From Paenibacillus hamazuiensis (GTDB taxonomy: Bacteria; Bacillota; Bacilli; Paenibacillales; NBRC-103111), in contig NZ_JALRMO010000001.1 of the NCBI RefSeq assembly GCF_023276405.1, forward strand, positions 5,270,001-5,334,000: a stretch of DNA of 64,000 nt, in the 5' to 3' direction. Shown here piece by piece: positions 43,027 to 52,399 of the stretch (positions are counted from its first letter, which is position 1; every line of letters begins with the position of its first letter). The notes under the pieces were generated by a model that was not told where the DNA came from, did no database searches, and saw only the letters and a program-made list of their open reading frames with translations. Both the position numbers and the translations under genes were made by a program.

Positions 43027-43839
43027 ATGAAATATAACGTCATCCACCGCGGAGACGAGATCTCCATCGATCTCATGCAGAGGTTCCACCAGTTGGCCGG
43101 GCAGCATGGGCTGCAGCTGGACGAGCAATCTCCCGACATCGTGCTTTCCATCGGGGGCGACGGCACGCTGCTGCATGCGTTCCACCAATACAGCGCCAAG
43201 CTCGACGATGTCGCTTTCGTCGGCATTCATACCGGCCGTCTCGGTTTTTTTGCCGACTGGAAGCCCGATGAGGTGGAGCACCTCGCCAGACTGATGCACG
43301 AAAGCGCCGCAAGCGGCAATCTGCAAGTCGTGAAATATCCGGTTGTCGAAATTCAAATTACGACCGAATCGGGGATAGAGACTCACCTTGCGCTGAACGA
43401 ATTTACGCTGAAAGGCGTAGAGGTGACGCTTGTGGCCGAGCTGCACATCAATGACGAGCCGTTCGAAACGTTCCGCGGCGACGGCATTTGTATCTCGACC
43501 CCTTGCGGCAGCACCGCTTATAACAAAAGTCTCGGCGGAGCGATCGTGCATCCGTCGCTTGATGCGATCCAGATCGCGGAAATCGCTTCGATCAACAACC
43601 GGGTATACCGGACGCTTGGCTCCCCGGTGATTTTACCTAAACATCATCACTGCGATATTTACCCGAAAGCGCATCAGCACGTGCTGCTCGCGGTCGATCA
43701 CTTGAACGTGCAGCGAAGCGACGTCATCTCGATCCGCTGCTTGGTCGCCGCCGGGCGCAAGGTTCGGTTTGCCCGCTTCCGCCCTTTCCCGTTCTGGAGC
43801 CGCGTCCGCGAAGCGTTTATCGGATATGAGCCGAAGTGA
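43027..43839 (+). CDS. NAD kinase
   Basis: The 270-residue enzyme phosphorylates NAD to NADP. GGDGT at residues 43-47 (SIGGDGTLLH) is the catalytic motif; LNEFTLKG (NE/D region) and DGICISTPCGSTAYNKSLGG form the nucleotide pocket. Length and architecture match the short NadK family, with B. subtilis NadF/NadG as relatives. The ATG lacks a strong ribosome site (AGGGGGGCTCC). It borders the AT-rich island. Confidence 0.93.
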   Translation: MKYNVIHRGDEISIDLMQRFHQLAGQHGLQLDEQSPDIVLSIGGDGTLLHAFHQYSAKLDDVAFVGIHTGRLGFFADWKPDEVEHLARLMHESAASGNLQVVKYPVVEIQITTESGIETHLALNEFTLKGVEVTLVAELHINDEPFETFRGDGICISTPCGSTAYNKSLGGAIVHPSLDAIQIAEIASINNRVYRTLGSPVILPKHHHCDIYPKAHQHVLLAVDHLNVQRSDVISIRCLVAAGRKVRFARFRPFPFWSRVREAFIGYEPK

Positions 43840-43918
43840 CCCCTATCCCTTTAGCATAGCAGCATTTCCTATATTTAGGGAAATCCTTCCTAAGGACATT
43901 CCCTTTATTCCGTACAAT

Positions 43919-43965
43919 GGAGGAGGGGGGGTCCCGGGTGCTCAGGCGCAATGTTGTCATGTTAG
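43919..43965. repeat. Family A repeat fragment
   Basis: GGAGGAGGGGGGGTCCCGGG then TGCTCAGGCGCAATG. It matches the central part of the repeat near 11556. Confidence 0.4.
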
Positions 43966-44023
43966 CGGAAGTCCTATCCATATGCTCACGATCATGCGAA
44001 AATGAACCAAGGAGGTTCGGCAA

Positions 44024-44163
44024 GTGGACAAGGAACAACGTTTTCAAGAATGGATGTATGTATCGCGGACTACACTCTAAGCGGACAAACGTTGAAAGAC
44101 TTGCGCAGTAAGCACAGCTTTACGATCGATCAATTAAAATATATAAAGGAAAATCTTCTTTGA
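44024..44163 (+). pseudogene. Small conserved-looking ORF with a single-base frameshift
   Basis: A GTG with a perfect AAGGAGG eight bases upstream starts VDKEQRFQEW and then runs into a stop at 44078. One missing base near 44053 would join it to DVCIADYTLSGQTLKDLRSKHSFTIDQLKYIKENLL, stop at 44161. The joined protein would be about 46 residues. Homology unknown. Confidence 0.5.
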
Positions 44164-44387
44164 AAGCAATACACTCAGTTTTACGTTATGTGGAAGTGTA
44201 ACATCATAAAGTTAACAACTGACGAACACCAGAACAACTTCTGCACACTAGTTATGTACCGCGAAAAATGGTCATTGAAATCCCGAACAGGGCCTTTCGT
44301 ACGTGTCTGATACCAACTGTACATGTCCTCACTTGATGACTGGAGAAGATTATTGAACATTGGTGCACTCATCAGATCGTAAGATGG

Positions 44388-44708
44388 TTATTTTATTGTA
44401 AATAGAAAAACACAACACAGAGAAATAAGAATTAGATAATGAAAGTAAGCGACAGCAGCGATAACACCCATTTTTGAATAATTTCGCAATATTCTTAATG
44501 AAATAATTGTGAGTACTGCTAATATTAGAGACAACAACGGCCCAATAAATAGCATCGTATACATTGTTGCCGGGGCCCCAGATAATTGCTCCTTCGCATC
44601 ATACCTACCGGCAATGATGATTGCTAATAAGTAATAGTTAATCAATGAAATGAAGAACATAATCGATAAAGGAGTCTTTGTTGCCATAGTAAGAATGTAT
44701 TTTTTCAT
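44388..44708 (-). CDS. Hypothetical membrane protein (AT-rich island)
   Basis: The 106-residue protein has three to four hydrophobic helices (about 12-33, 50-72, 86-104). AAGGAG lies eight bases before the ATG (MKKYILTMAT). Codon and base usage are markedly AT-richer than neighbours on either side, as in the rest of 44.2-48 kb. I do not recognise a family; it may be cargo of a former mobile element. Confidence 0.6.
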   Translation of the reverse strand: MKKYILTMATKTPLSIMFFISLINYYLLAIIIAGRYDAKEQLSGAPATMYTMLFIGPLLSLILAVLTIISLRILRNYSKMGVIAAVAYFHYLILISLCCVFLFTIK

Positions 44709-44903
44709 TCGGGTGATCTCCTTTTTGAATTTGCTTTGAGTCAATTTCATAATTCATTTGCATGAAGCTCAGGCAGAATTATAGGTTTGATTTTCAAAAT
44801 TTCAGGTCAAACGATCAGATTACATGTCATTAAAACGAATTTTGGATAGACTTATCCCCTTGTGCATAAGGGTTCAAGATTCGAGTATGGATAATTTATG
44901 CTG

Positions 44904-46226
44904 ACTAGTTTATCTCCATCATTTGTTTGTTAATCCGATCTACAGCCAACTTGCTCAAGGTGTAGACTAAACACGAGATGTCAAAATCAGTCTTGGCTTT
45001 TGCCCCACTGCGATGCCGGATGTTATTCAGTTGAAAGAACTCTTTAAGATAAGCGTTGACCCGTTCTACTGCTGTGCATTTTTTCTAAAGCTCTTTGTAG
45101 CTGTGGCTTCCACGCGCCGGTACCGTGCACTTGCGAATATCGGATTCGATTTTTAATTTTGAATACGCTTTGGCATTCCCCTTACTCGAATAGCGGGCAA
45201 GTCGCGCATTCTTTCGGGCGTGTGTATTTCAGGGTTTCGTACTTTGAATCGAAACTATCGTACACATAAGAGTGTCCTTCTTTGCAAACGGGTTTGAAGT
45301 CTTTATCCTTGCCTTCGATCGGTGCTTCATTGCGCGGATTGTAGTCGATCAGCGGTCTAGCGCCAATCTTACGAATTTGCTCATATACCCCGTCAAAATC
45401 ATATCTGGCATCCATCAGCACATGCTCGACATTCAGATAGGGATGGCGTTTCGCCAATGCTTTAAGCAAGGGGATGGACATTTTTCCGTTGTTGACATGC
45501 GCGGAAGAAAACAGCGCAACCAAGATGTACTGGCTATCGCAGTCCACTGCCAAATGCCCTTTATAGCCGTACCAGAAGATCTTTTTGTTCTCGGTGTTCT
45601 TCTTCGTCCCCCACGAAGGATGCTGAGGCGTGGTCGCTTCAATCTCTTCAAGCGTGTAATTGAGCATGCCGCTGAGGTTCTTCTCAAAAGTGGTTTTAGC
45701 CGCTTCGATTTCAGCTTGCTCTTGTAGCCACTGCTCGCGTTCTTCCTTGCATTTTGCGCCCGCGCTTTTTCGGCTTTGGCGATACCGAGTTTAGATGGGC
45801 TGGAGGAGATTGACTACCAACTCCAACTCAACTTGAGATTCATCAGGCTTCGCTATACGGGTACGCGCAGGCGAAGAGGCATCTCTTCCTTCGACGTGGT
45901 AGCATCTACGGCGACTTTTGATCCGGTGATAAACCCTTCCTCAAAGGCTTGTGTGATAAGCTTGTCGTTCAACTCTTGAAACACCGGTAATCCTTTAAGT
46001 TCAGCAAATAGCCGTGAATATATACCAAGTCTTTCACAAACGGCATCCGCTCCACGATACGGATAAAGAGCGAATAGACCATTGCCCGATAGTTCAGCGA
46101 TTCCGGCGCTCCTAAAGTTGTCTTTTTGCCTAATAAACGTACAATCGGTGAAATGTCAATCATCTCGAAGAGCCATCCATACTTTTCTTCCGGACACATT
46201 TCCAGCAATTGCTCCAAGTACAACAT
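44904..46226 (-). pseudogene. Degenerate IS4/IS5-superfamily DDE transposase
   Basis: Fragments in several frames cover a full transposase. The N-terminal part (46226-45969) is MLYLEQLLEMCPEEKYGWLF... PFVKDLVYIHGYL. Then QELNDKLITQAFEEGF and a damaged VAVDAT region near 45890, EREQWLQEQAEIEAAK, and the main piece 45667-45182 with FWYGYKGHLAVDCDSQ, LMDARYDF and CATCPLFE. The C-terminus, AVERVNAYLKEFFQLNNIRHRSGAKAKTD, is at 45080-44930. At least three frameshifts are needed, so it is inactive. Inverted terminal repeats could not be identified. Confidence 0.8.
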
Positions 46227-46438
46227 GCTTTCTTATCGAATTTGATACATAGGGAGTCCAACCTTTCTCTGTGTAAAGTAGGGTACTTAACACTTCGAGA
46301 TTTGGTGAGGTACTCCTTTTTTCATAGTCAAAAAACAATCACAGCAAGGCTTTGGAATTATGAAACTTACTCGCTTTGTATGTATTATAGTTCAATTATT
46401 ATGAAAGATGAACAATTAACCACAGAATATATGCCAAT

Positions 46439-46471
46439 AGAGACAGTGCTTTTATCCAAAGCACTGTCTCT
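46439..46471 (-). terminator. Hairpin after the lipase-like gene
   Basis: A perfect 14-bp stem: AGAGACAGTGCTTT and AAAGCACTGTCTCT, five-base loop. It lies just after the stop (46483); its T-run is weak. Confidence 0.65.
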
Positions 46472-46482
46472 ATTTATAAATC

Positions 46483-47895
46483 TTAGTTAGCGAAAGAATG
46501 TACCATATTTATTGTATCAGTAACATTATTGTTTTGACCGTTGTTCCAACTTATATTTACAAAATAAGTAGCATGTGTCTGGAACCCGTTTGATTGAGGA
46601 GCAAGATTAATACTTTTATCTTGTGCGGGTTTTATAGAGTTTGGCCAGCTAAAATATGTTGAGTCTGGGACTGGATCATTTGGAGCAGCTATTGCAATTA
46701 CTTTAGAATTAATTCCACTCAGGCTCGTCCGAGGTGATCCAACCATTGCTAAAAAGTTAACTTTCACCTGTTCATTTGCCTCTAAGTATCTTGCAGTACG
46801 GGCTCCTGCGACACCCCCCCCACTATGACCAATAATTATTCGCTTACCACCTCCAGTATTACTTTTTATAAAATTAACCTCATCTAGAATTCGTTGTGCT
46901 GTTGTAATTGATAAGGAATCTTCAGCCACATTCTTTGTCTGTAGTGCAATAAAAGCTATTAATTTTAAGCCACTTAGTCCATCAACTGAGTCGTAGGGGA
47001 AAAGCTCATATACTTGTACATTAGAGCCATAAACAGTATTAATTTTGGAAATAGCATCTGGCCACATTGCGTTTTTGACTGTTCCGACACCAGCCATAAG
47101 GTAAAATGTATAATCACAATTTGGTGAGCATGCAGATACTGCAGCAGAAGCGGTCGATCGTGCAACTCCAATAGGAGGAGGGGGATTATCAGCTCGAGCA
47201 ATAAGAGTTGAATCCTGAACGGTTAATGTGATCGAATCTGAATCACTTGTCGAAATCATTGTTGCAGCATCCGAAGTTAGATATGATTCTGAGTACCAGA
47301 TGCCGTAGGTATCTGAAATATACTGAACACCTGATGTCAGCCCTGTTGTATCGGGGTTGGAGCTCTGTATGTTTACAAACTTTCTTCCATCGCTGTAGAG
47401 TCTAGCTCTCTTACCGTTAATTTGCTTGGAAGTTTGAAGTGCAGCTTTTACAAAAAGGTTAATATATCTGTATTCCATATCGACTTTAATATTTGCCGAT
47501 GCGGGTGTACTCGCGAAACCTTGGAACAAAAGATAGTATGTCGTACCTGCTTCTAATTCTAGGCTAATAGCATTTGGATAAGTAGGGTTTCCTGACACCA
47601 CATTGGTAGCTCCAATACAATTACTGAAATTTGCCTCCTTACATATACTAACGTTTGAACCGGAAGCTATGGATTGACCTGAAAGGTGTTGTCGAGAAAC
47701 TTTAAATTTACCACTAAATTGTGGTCTAAATGTGTAGTATGCGACGTCCCCGACATTAGTAGTTGATACGAAGTAGTTAGTTGAGAGACTGGTAATAGTA
47801 CCTTGATTTGATGTATCTGCAGAAGCGCTATCAGGTATTACCGTATAGAGTAGGGCAACGAAAAAAGCTAACAATAGGGCTACTCTTCTCTTCAT
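46483..47895 (-). CDS. Secreted lipase/esterase-like alpha/beta hydrolase
   Basis: The 470-residue protein has a signal peptide (MKRRVALLLAFFVALLYTVI, cut after ASA) and a beta-rich N-terminal domain (about 28-185) resembling the PPC domain of secreted proteins, ending near VDMEYRYINLFVK. A C-terminal catalytic domain has the nucleophile elbow RIIIGHSGGGVAGARTARYL. A downstream Asp (PNDPVPDS) and His (QTHATYF) could complete the triad. GC is much lower than the flanking genome. AAGGAG precedes the ATG. It probably hydrolyses lipids or esters outside the cell; substrate unknown. Probably acquired by transfer with the adjacent IS. Confidence 0.75.
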   Translation of the reverse strand: MKRRVALLLAFFVALLYTVIPDSASADTSNQGTITSLSTNYFVSTTNVGDVAYYTFRPQFSGKFKVSRQHLSGQSIASGSNVSICKEANFSNCIGATNVVSGNPTYPNAISLELEAGTTYYLLFQGFASTPASANIKVDMEYRYINLFVKAALQTSKQINGKRARLYSDGRKFVNIQSSNPDTTGLTSGVQYISDTYGIWYSESYLTSDAATMISTSDSDSITLTVQDSTLIARADNPPPPIGVARSTASAAVSACSPNCDYTFYLMAGVGTVKNAMWPDAISKINTVYGSNVQVYELFPYDSVDGLSGLKLIAFIALQTKNVAEDSLSITTAQRILDEVNFIKSNTGGGKRIIIGHSGGGVAGARTARYLEANEQVKVNFLAMVGSPRTSLSGINSKVIAIAAPNDPVPDSTYFSWPNSIKPAQDKSINLAPQSNGFQTHATYFVNISWNNGQNNNVTDTINMVHSFAN

Positions 47896-47918
47896 TCGTT
47901 CTTCTCCTTCCATATTTG

Positions 47919-47965
47919 TAACCGGCCGGTTATGATACATTTTGTATCTGGATACATTATGTACC
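47919..47965. promoter_or_regulatory. Operator-like palindromes upstream of the lipase-like gene
   Basis: TAACCGGCCGGTTA (47919-47932) is a perfect 14-bp palindrome. GATACATTTTGTATC (47934-47948) and GATACATTATGTACC (47951-47965) are two like dyads 17 bp apart. A minus-strand promoter, TTGACA then 18 bases then CATAAT, overlaps the second dyad. Confidence 0.55.
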
Positions 47966-48340
47966 ATTTTGTTTTTTCATGTCAATCTTTTTTTGAGTTT
48001 GCACCTTACGGTGCAAGAGAGAGGTCTTGATGGCATGCAATCGGACGGGAAAATCTTATACATCACTGGTGAGGACACGAAGAAATTACCTGAAGAACGG
48101 GATGTCCTGTTTGGCAAACCAGCAACACAACAGCAGAAACAAAGAAAAGGATTTGTCAACTTGCCGTCTGTGTTAGTGGTAATAAAGTCGTGAAGTAAAC
48201 ACGTGGTCCGAATGCAGTTACAGACGTGCTGATTTCCGGAAATCGCGATATTATCCTTCGAATCTTCGGACGAGGGACATCTTATTCTGACAACATAACG
48301 CTCGATGTACTGACACGCCCGACAGGAATAACTGTTCGTC
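47966..48340 (+). other. Probable gene debris
   Basis: Short plus-strand open stretches (about 48000-48190, LYITGEDTKKLPEERDV and RKGFVNLPSVLVVIK; then about 48196-48330, NAVTDVLISGNRDIIL) look like protein sequence but lie in different frames without a start. No family was recognised. It probably is a decayed coding gene of the island. Confidence 0.35.
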
Positions 48341-48425
48341 TAGCTCGCGTTTGCCGAGCATGGTTTTTTGGCCGCTCTCCAAAATCTCATGCCGGCACGG
48401 TTAGACTAACGCTGAATTTGCACCG
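48341..48425. repeat. Family A hairpin fragment
   Basis: CTAGCTCGCGTTTGCCGAGC then ATGGTTTTTTGG and CAAAATCTCATGCCGGCACG align with the distal part of the family A copies. Confidence 0.55.
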
Positions 48426-48618
48426 GACACGCTCTACTACACATCCATCCTTCCAAACAAAAAATAGCCAGCCAAAAGAAAAAACGCCCCGTGTAACAGG
48501 ACGTTCTTCGTTTATTGCGGATTGCGACACATTTCCTCGACACCTTAGGTCTGCTTATCCGACTTGCATCGCCGGGCGGACACGAGACGCATGCCCGCAA
48601 AGATTCAAAGTCGCCAAG

Positions 48619-48960
48619 TCAGCTTTGCGGAGCTTCCTGCGGCTTCGCCTCCGCAGCTTGATGCTCGCGGTGCTGATGTTTGCTGTTGACTTTCTCGATG
48701 ATGAAATAGGCGCAGCCGAAATTACAGTATTCATTCAAGTAATCCTCGACATTGGAAATCGAAGTTTCCTTCGTCGCTTTGGGATGGGTATCCTTAAAAT
48801 AGCCGCGAAGCCGAAGCTGGTTATACCCCCAGTCGCCGACGATATAATCGTAGCGGTCCAGCACTTCGCTGTAGCGCTCGCGGAACGCTTCCGGCTTCCA
48901 GCCGTTTTTGTGGTCGACAACAACTTCGTAAGTTCGGTTGGCGATATGAATCACGTTCAC
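48619..48960 (-). CDS. yutD: YutD family protein
   Basis: The 113-residue protein contains HIANRTYEVVVDHKNGWKPE, FRERYSEVLDRYDYIVGDWG, YNQLRLRGYF and CAYFIIEK, the DUF1027/YutD signature. A GTG start with AGGAGG upstream was chosen. YutD function is not established; in B. subtilis it is next to lipA (yutB), as here. The tail is Ala/Glu/Gln-rich. Confidence 0.9.
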   Translation of the reverse strand: MNVIHIANRTYEVVVDHKNGWKPEAFRERYSEVLDRYDYIVGDWGYNQLRLRGYFKDTHPKATKETSISNVEDYLNEYCNFGCAYFIIEKVNSKHQHREHQAAEAKPQEAPQS

Positions 48961-48983
48961 GTTTCCTCCTGAGCGGATACGAA

Positions 48984-49865
48984 TTATTCCTTTTGTGCGG
49001 ACTTGACCTGCTCGTGCGCGTGGTAGGAGCTGCGAACGAGCGGACCCGATTCCACGTGATCGAAGCCCCGCTTCATGCCCTCCGCCTTCAGCTCGGCGAA
49101 CTGCTCGGGGGTGTAGTACTTTTTGACCATCAGATGGGACTTGGTCGGCTGCAAGTATTGGCCGATCGTCATGATGTTGCAGTCCACCGCACGCAAATCG
49201 TCCATCGCCCTTAAAATCTCATCCCACTCTTCCCCTACGCCGATCATGATGCTCGACTTGGTCGGAATGTTCGGGGCCATCGCTTTGGAACGCGCCAGCA
49301 GCTGCAGCGAGCGGTCGTATTTCGCCTTCGAGCGAACCCGGTCGGATAGCCGTTCGACCGTCTCGATGTTATGGTTCAGAATGTCCGGCTTCGCCTCCAT
49401 CACGATGCGCAGGCTCTCCTCGCTTCCCATAAAATCGGGAATCAGCACTTCGACGCCGGCCATCGGCAGCTTGCGCCGGATCGCGCGGATCGTTTCCGCG
49501 AAGATCGAAGCGCCGCCATCAGCCAAATCGTCGCGCGCCACCGACGTGACGACGACGTGGCGCAGCCCCATCTGCAGCGCCGCATCGGCAACGCGCTCCG
49601 GCTCCTGCAGGTCGAGCTCGGTCGGCAGGCCTGACTTTACGGCACAAAACCGGCAAGCCCGCGTGCAAATATCGCCGAGAATCATAAACGTAGCGGTGCG
49701 GTTCGCCCAGCACTCGTGGATGTTCGGACATTTGGCCTCTTCGCAAACGGTGTGCAGCGTCTTGGTGCGCATCATATTTTTCAATTCTTTATGATTTTCG
49801 TTGCTTTCAATGCTGGGCAGCTTTATTTTTAGCCAGTCTGGTTTTCTCTCCGTATTGATAGCCAT
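48984..49865 (-). CDS. lipA: Lipoyl synthase
   Basis: The 293-residue radical-SAM enzyme inserts two sulfurs into octanoyl groups on carrier proteins. [12 protein letters not shown] ligates the auxiliary 4Fe-4S cluster and CTRACRFC is the radical-SAM cluster motif. The ending includes the conserved [10 protein letters not shown] stretch, which contains the Ser ligand of the auxiliary cluster. The start is either [12 protein letters not shown] (49865, used) or a GTG four codons earlier; ribosome sites are weak for both. It lies in an operon with yutD. Confidence 0.95.
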   Translation of the reverse strand: MAINTERKPDWLKIKLPSIESNENHKELKNMMRTKTLHTVCEEAKCPNIHECWANRTATFMILGDICTRACRFCAVKSGLPTELDLQEPERVADAALQMGLRHVVVTSVARDDLADGGASIFAETIRAIRRKLPMAGVEVLIPDFMGSEESLRIVMEAKPDILNHNIETVERLSDRVRSKAKYDRSLQLLARSKAMAPNIPTKSSIMIGVGEEWDEILRAMDDLRAVDCNIMTIGQYLQPTKSHLMVKKYYTPEQFAELKAEGMKRGFDHVESGPLVRSSYHAHEQVKSAQKE

Positions 49866-49993
49866 GTTCGGACCCACACCCTTCTATTCGCTATAATTCC
49901 ACGACGTTCTCTTGTTAACATTATAACACAAATGCTAAACTATGTAAGTGTACGCGCCGCAAGGCTCTATTACAAGTACGGTGGTGATGCTGA

Positions 49994-50770
49994 ATGATAC
50001 CATTGGATTATATATTAAAATCGGTTCAAAACGGCGACCTCGACCTCGACGAAGCGAAGCAGCAGATCGAGCAGCACCTGCAGCAGCAAGCCAGCGCGGG
50101 CGACCGCGTTGCGGACATCGGATTCGCCCAGCTCGATATCGACCGCCAGAAACGCACAGGTTTTCCTGAAGTGATTTTCGGGGAAGGCAAGACCGCGGAA
50201 CAGATCTTATCGATTTTTCAAAAGCTCATGGAGCATTCGGATCGGGTGCTTGCCACCAGAGTGAGCGCCGATAAGGCGGAGTTCGTAACGGCAGGCATCC
50301 CCGGCGTAAAATACCATGCCGCCGCCCGTGCGCTGACCTGGACGAAAAAACCGCTCGTTCCCGAACGCGATGGTTACATCGCTGTCGTATGTGCCGGCAC
50401 GTCGGACTTGCCCGTTGCCGAGGAAGCCGCCGTTACGGCGGAAATGATGGGCAGCCGCGTCGAACGCGTGTTTGACGTCGGCGTCGCCGGCATTCATCGG
50501 CTGTTCCGCCGGCTGGACTTGATCCGCGGAGCGGATGCGATCGTCGTCGCCGCCGGCATGGAAGGCGCGCTGGCCAGCGTGCTCGGCGGTCTCGTTTCAA
50601 AGCCGATCATCGCCATCCCGACCAGCGTCGGTTATGGCGCGAGCCTCGGCGGCATCGCCGCTTTGCTCGCCATGCTCAATTCGTGTGCGCCGGGCGTCAG
50701 CGTCGTCAATATCGACAACGGCTTCGGAGCCGCTTACAGCGCCGCCGTGATTCATAAAAACCTACGATAA
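49994..50770 (+). CDS. larB: Nickel-pincer cofactor biosynthesis protein LarB
   Basis: The 258-residue enzyme carboxylates and hydrolyses nicotinic acid adenine dinucleotide, the first step of the nickel-pincer cofactor of lactate racemase. AIRC/PurE-like core includes [49 protein letters not shown] and [17 protein letters not shown]. It precedes larC1 by 12 bases in an operon. larA and larE are not in this window. Confidence 0.95.
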   Translation: MIPLDYILKSVQNGDLDLDEAKQQIEQHLQQQASAGDRVADIGFAQLDIDRQKRTGFPEVIFGEGKTAEQILSIFQKLMEHSDRVLATRVSADKAEFVTAGIPGVKYHAAARALTWTKKPLVPERDGYIAVVCAGTSDLPVAEEAAVTAEMMGSRVERVFDVGVAGIHRLFRRLDLIRGADAIVVAAGMEGALASVLGGLVSKPIIAIPTSVGYGASLGGIAALLAMLNSCAPGVSVVNIDNGFGAAYSAAVIHKNLR

Positions 50771-50782
50771 GAAGGGATTCGC

Positions 50783-51865
50783 ATGAAGGTATTATACTTG
50801 GACTGCTTTTCCGGCATCAGCGGAGACATGACGCTCGCCGCGCTCGTCGATGCGGGCGCGGACCGGGATTATATCGAATCGGAGCTGTCGAAAATTACGA
50901 TCGAACCGTTTTCCCTCGATTGGAAACGGGTGAATAAACGCGGCATTTCCGCGCTCAAGGTGGACGTGCTGCCGGATCCGCACAATCCCCCGAAGCATCA
51001 CCGCCACTACAGCGAAATTGTCGAGCTGATTCATAAAGCGGGTTTTAGCGAACGGACGGTTGCGCTTTCCCTCGCGATTTTCGATAAAATCGGCGTAGCC
51101 GAAGCGAAAATTCACAACATCCCGGTGGATAAGGTGCATTTCCACGAAGTGGGTGCGATCGATTCGATCGTCGATGTGATCGGTGTGGCGCTCGCGATCG
51201 ACTCGCTGCATATCGAGAAAATCGTCGCCTCTCCCGTTCCGCTTGGCTCCGGAACGGTCAACTGCGACCATGGCCTCTATCCGGTGCCGGCGCCGGCCAC
51301 GCTGGAAATGATGCGCGGCCTGCCGATCGCGCCTACTCCATACGAGAAGGAGATGACGACGCCGACCGGTGCAGGCATTATCTCCGGGCTCGTCGACGAA
51401 TTTTCCCGCGGCATCCCGCCGATGATCGTCGAAACGATCGGGTACGGCGCCGGTACGCGAGATCTGCCGACGCAGCCGAACGTCCTTCGCGTCGTCATCG
51501 GGCAGTCGGACCCGCTGCTTTGCAAATGGCAGCTGCCCCCGGAAGCGCTCCATCACGAGCACGGACATCATCATGAGCATGATCATCACCATCATCATCA
51601 TAAACATGGGCATGATCACCACCATGAGCACGGCCGCCATCATGCTCATGACCATAACCACCATGAGCACGGGCACCATCACGCTCATGACGATCACCAT
51701 CATGAGCACGGGCACCATCACGCTCATGACGATCACCATCACCATAAGAACGGCCACCATCACGCCGATGACCATCACCATGACGACCACGCTCACCGGC
51801 ATCCGCATGATCATCGGCATCCGCACGACTCCGACGATTCCGGACCGCTGCAGGCCAACCGCTAG
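50783..51865 (+). CDS. larC1: LarC1-type nickel insertion protein (N-terminal LarC part) with long His-rich tail
   Basis: The 360-residue protein has the N-terminal LarC domain (1-258): YLDCFSGISGDMTLAALVD, HEVGAIDSIVDVIG, TTPTGAGI and ETIGYGAGTRDLPTQPNVLR. It then becomes a tail of about 100 residues dominated by His with Asp/Gly/Glu spacers, instead of the usual C-terminal LarC2 domain. The tail includes a perfect 39-bp tandem repeat (51662-51739). Full LarC inserts nickel into the pincer cofactor. The missing C-terminal half is encoded separately at 52400-52876 on the opposite strand. The His tail may bind or store nickel (inference). Confidence 0.93.
   Translation: MKVLYLDCFSGISGDMTLAALVDAGADRDYIESELSKITIEPFSLDWKRVNKRGISALKVDVLPDPHNPPKHHRHYSEIVELIHKAGFSERTVALSLAIFDKIGVAEAKIHNIPVDKVHFHEVGAIDSIVDVIGVALAIDSLHIEKIVASPVPLGSGTVNCDHGLYPVPAPATLEMMRGLPIAPTPYEKEMTTPTGAGIISGLVDEFSRGIPPMIVETIGYGAGTRDLPTQPNVLRVVIGQSDPLLCKWQLPPEALHHEHGHHHEHDHHHHHHKHGHDHHHEHGRHHAHDHNHHEHGHHHAHDDHHHEHGHHHAHDDHHHHKNGHHHADDHHHDDHAHRHPHDHRHPHDSDDSGPLQANR
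51662..51739 (+). repeat. 39-bp tandem repeat coding part of the His-rich tail
   Basis: Two identical copies starting CATGAGCACGGGCACCATCA, at 51662-51700 and 51701-51739. Each codes for 13 residues. Slippage here could change tail length. Confidence 0.9.
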
Positions 51866-51894
51866 ATCCAATCGGCACACAGCCGCCTTACCGA

Positions 51895-51942
51895 GGCAAA
51901 ATAACCGGGCGATATCACCTCGCCCGGTTATTTTGCCTTTTT
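51895..51942. terminator. Terminator between larC1 and the convergent small gene
   Basis: GGCAAAATAACCGGGCGA (51895-51912) pairs with its exact complement (51920-51937), followed by TTTTT on the plus strand and, in reverse, by T-poor sequence. Confidence 0.9.
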
Positions 51943-51954
51943 ACTATGAAAATT

Positions 51955-52299
51955 TCAATAAAGCAAAGAGATGACCAACAGCTCGTAAAGCACCAGCGGC
52001 AAAATCAAATTATTGTAGAAAAACGGCGGATATATCGGCCGGGACGGGTATGACGTGTGAGCATAACCTTGCCCGTGGGCGATGAGCAAATACACATGCT
52101 GGCGATCGACGCCTGCGATGACGCCTTCATACGTTTGGCCGGAAATCGTCCGAATCCGGACGCGGCGGTGCGTATATTTTTTGCAATATTCATGAGCCTC
52201 GTCGCGAAGCTTGCGCAGGACCGGTACGACTGAGGCGTCCGCCTGGTAACCGGGCAAACCTTCATTCACTGCGGCCGCGGCATACGGATTGTTCATCAT
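51955..52299 (-). CDS. Small protein with Sm-like barrel motif
   Basis: The 114-residue protein contains RRVRIRTISGQTYEGVIAGV and HVYLLIAHG, the pattern of an LSm/Hfq-like or SH3-like barrel. A hydrophobic C-terminus follows (YNNLILPLVLYELLVISLLY). GGAGG lies 12 bases before the first of two ATGs. It lies between larC1 and larC2, in the same direction as larC2. Function unknown. Confidence 0.65.
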   Translation of the reverse strand: MMNNPYAAAAVNEGLPGYQADASVVPVLRKLRDEAHEYCKKYTHRRVRIRTISGQTYEGVIAGVDRQHVYLLIAHGQGYAHTSYPSRPIYPPFFYNNLILPLVLYELLVISLLY

Positions 52300-52399
52300 G
52301 GAAGGAACTGACCTCCTAAAGGATATACGCCCTGGATATATATTTCCAGCATATGCATCCGCCCATATTCGGTGAGTTCCCGCATCAAATTTCCTTCCG

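Noticed and set aside
44181-44372. Short minus-strand frame (about 63 codons) before the membrane protein gene
   Set aside because: No ribosome site and no recognised family; may be transposon debris but unsupported.
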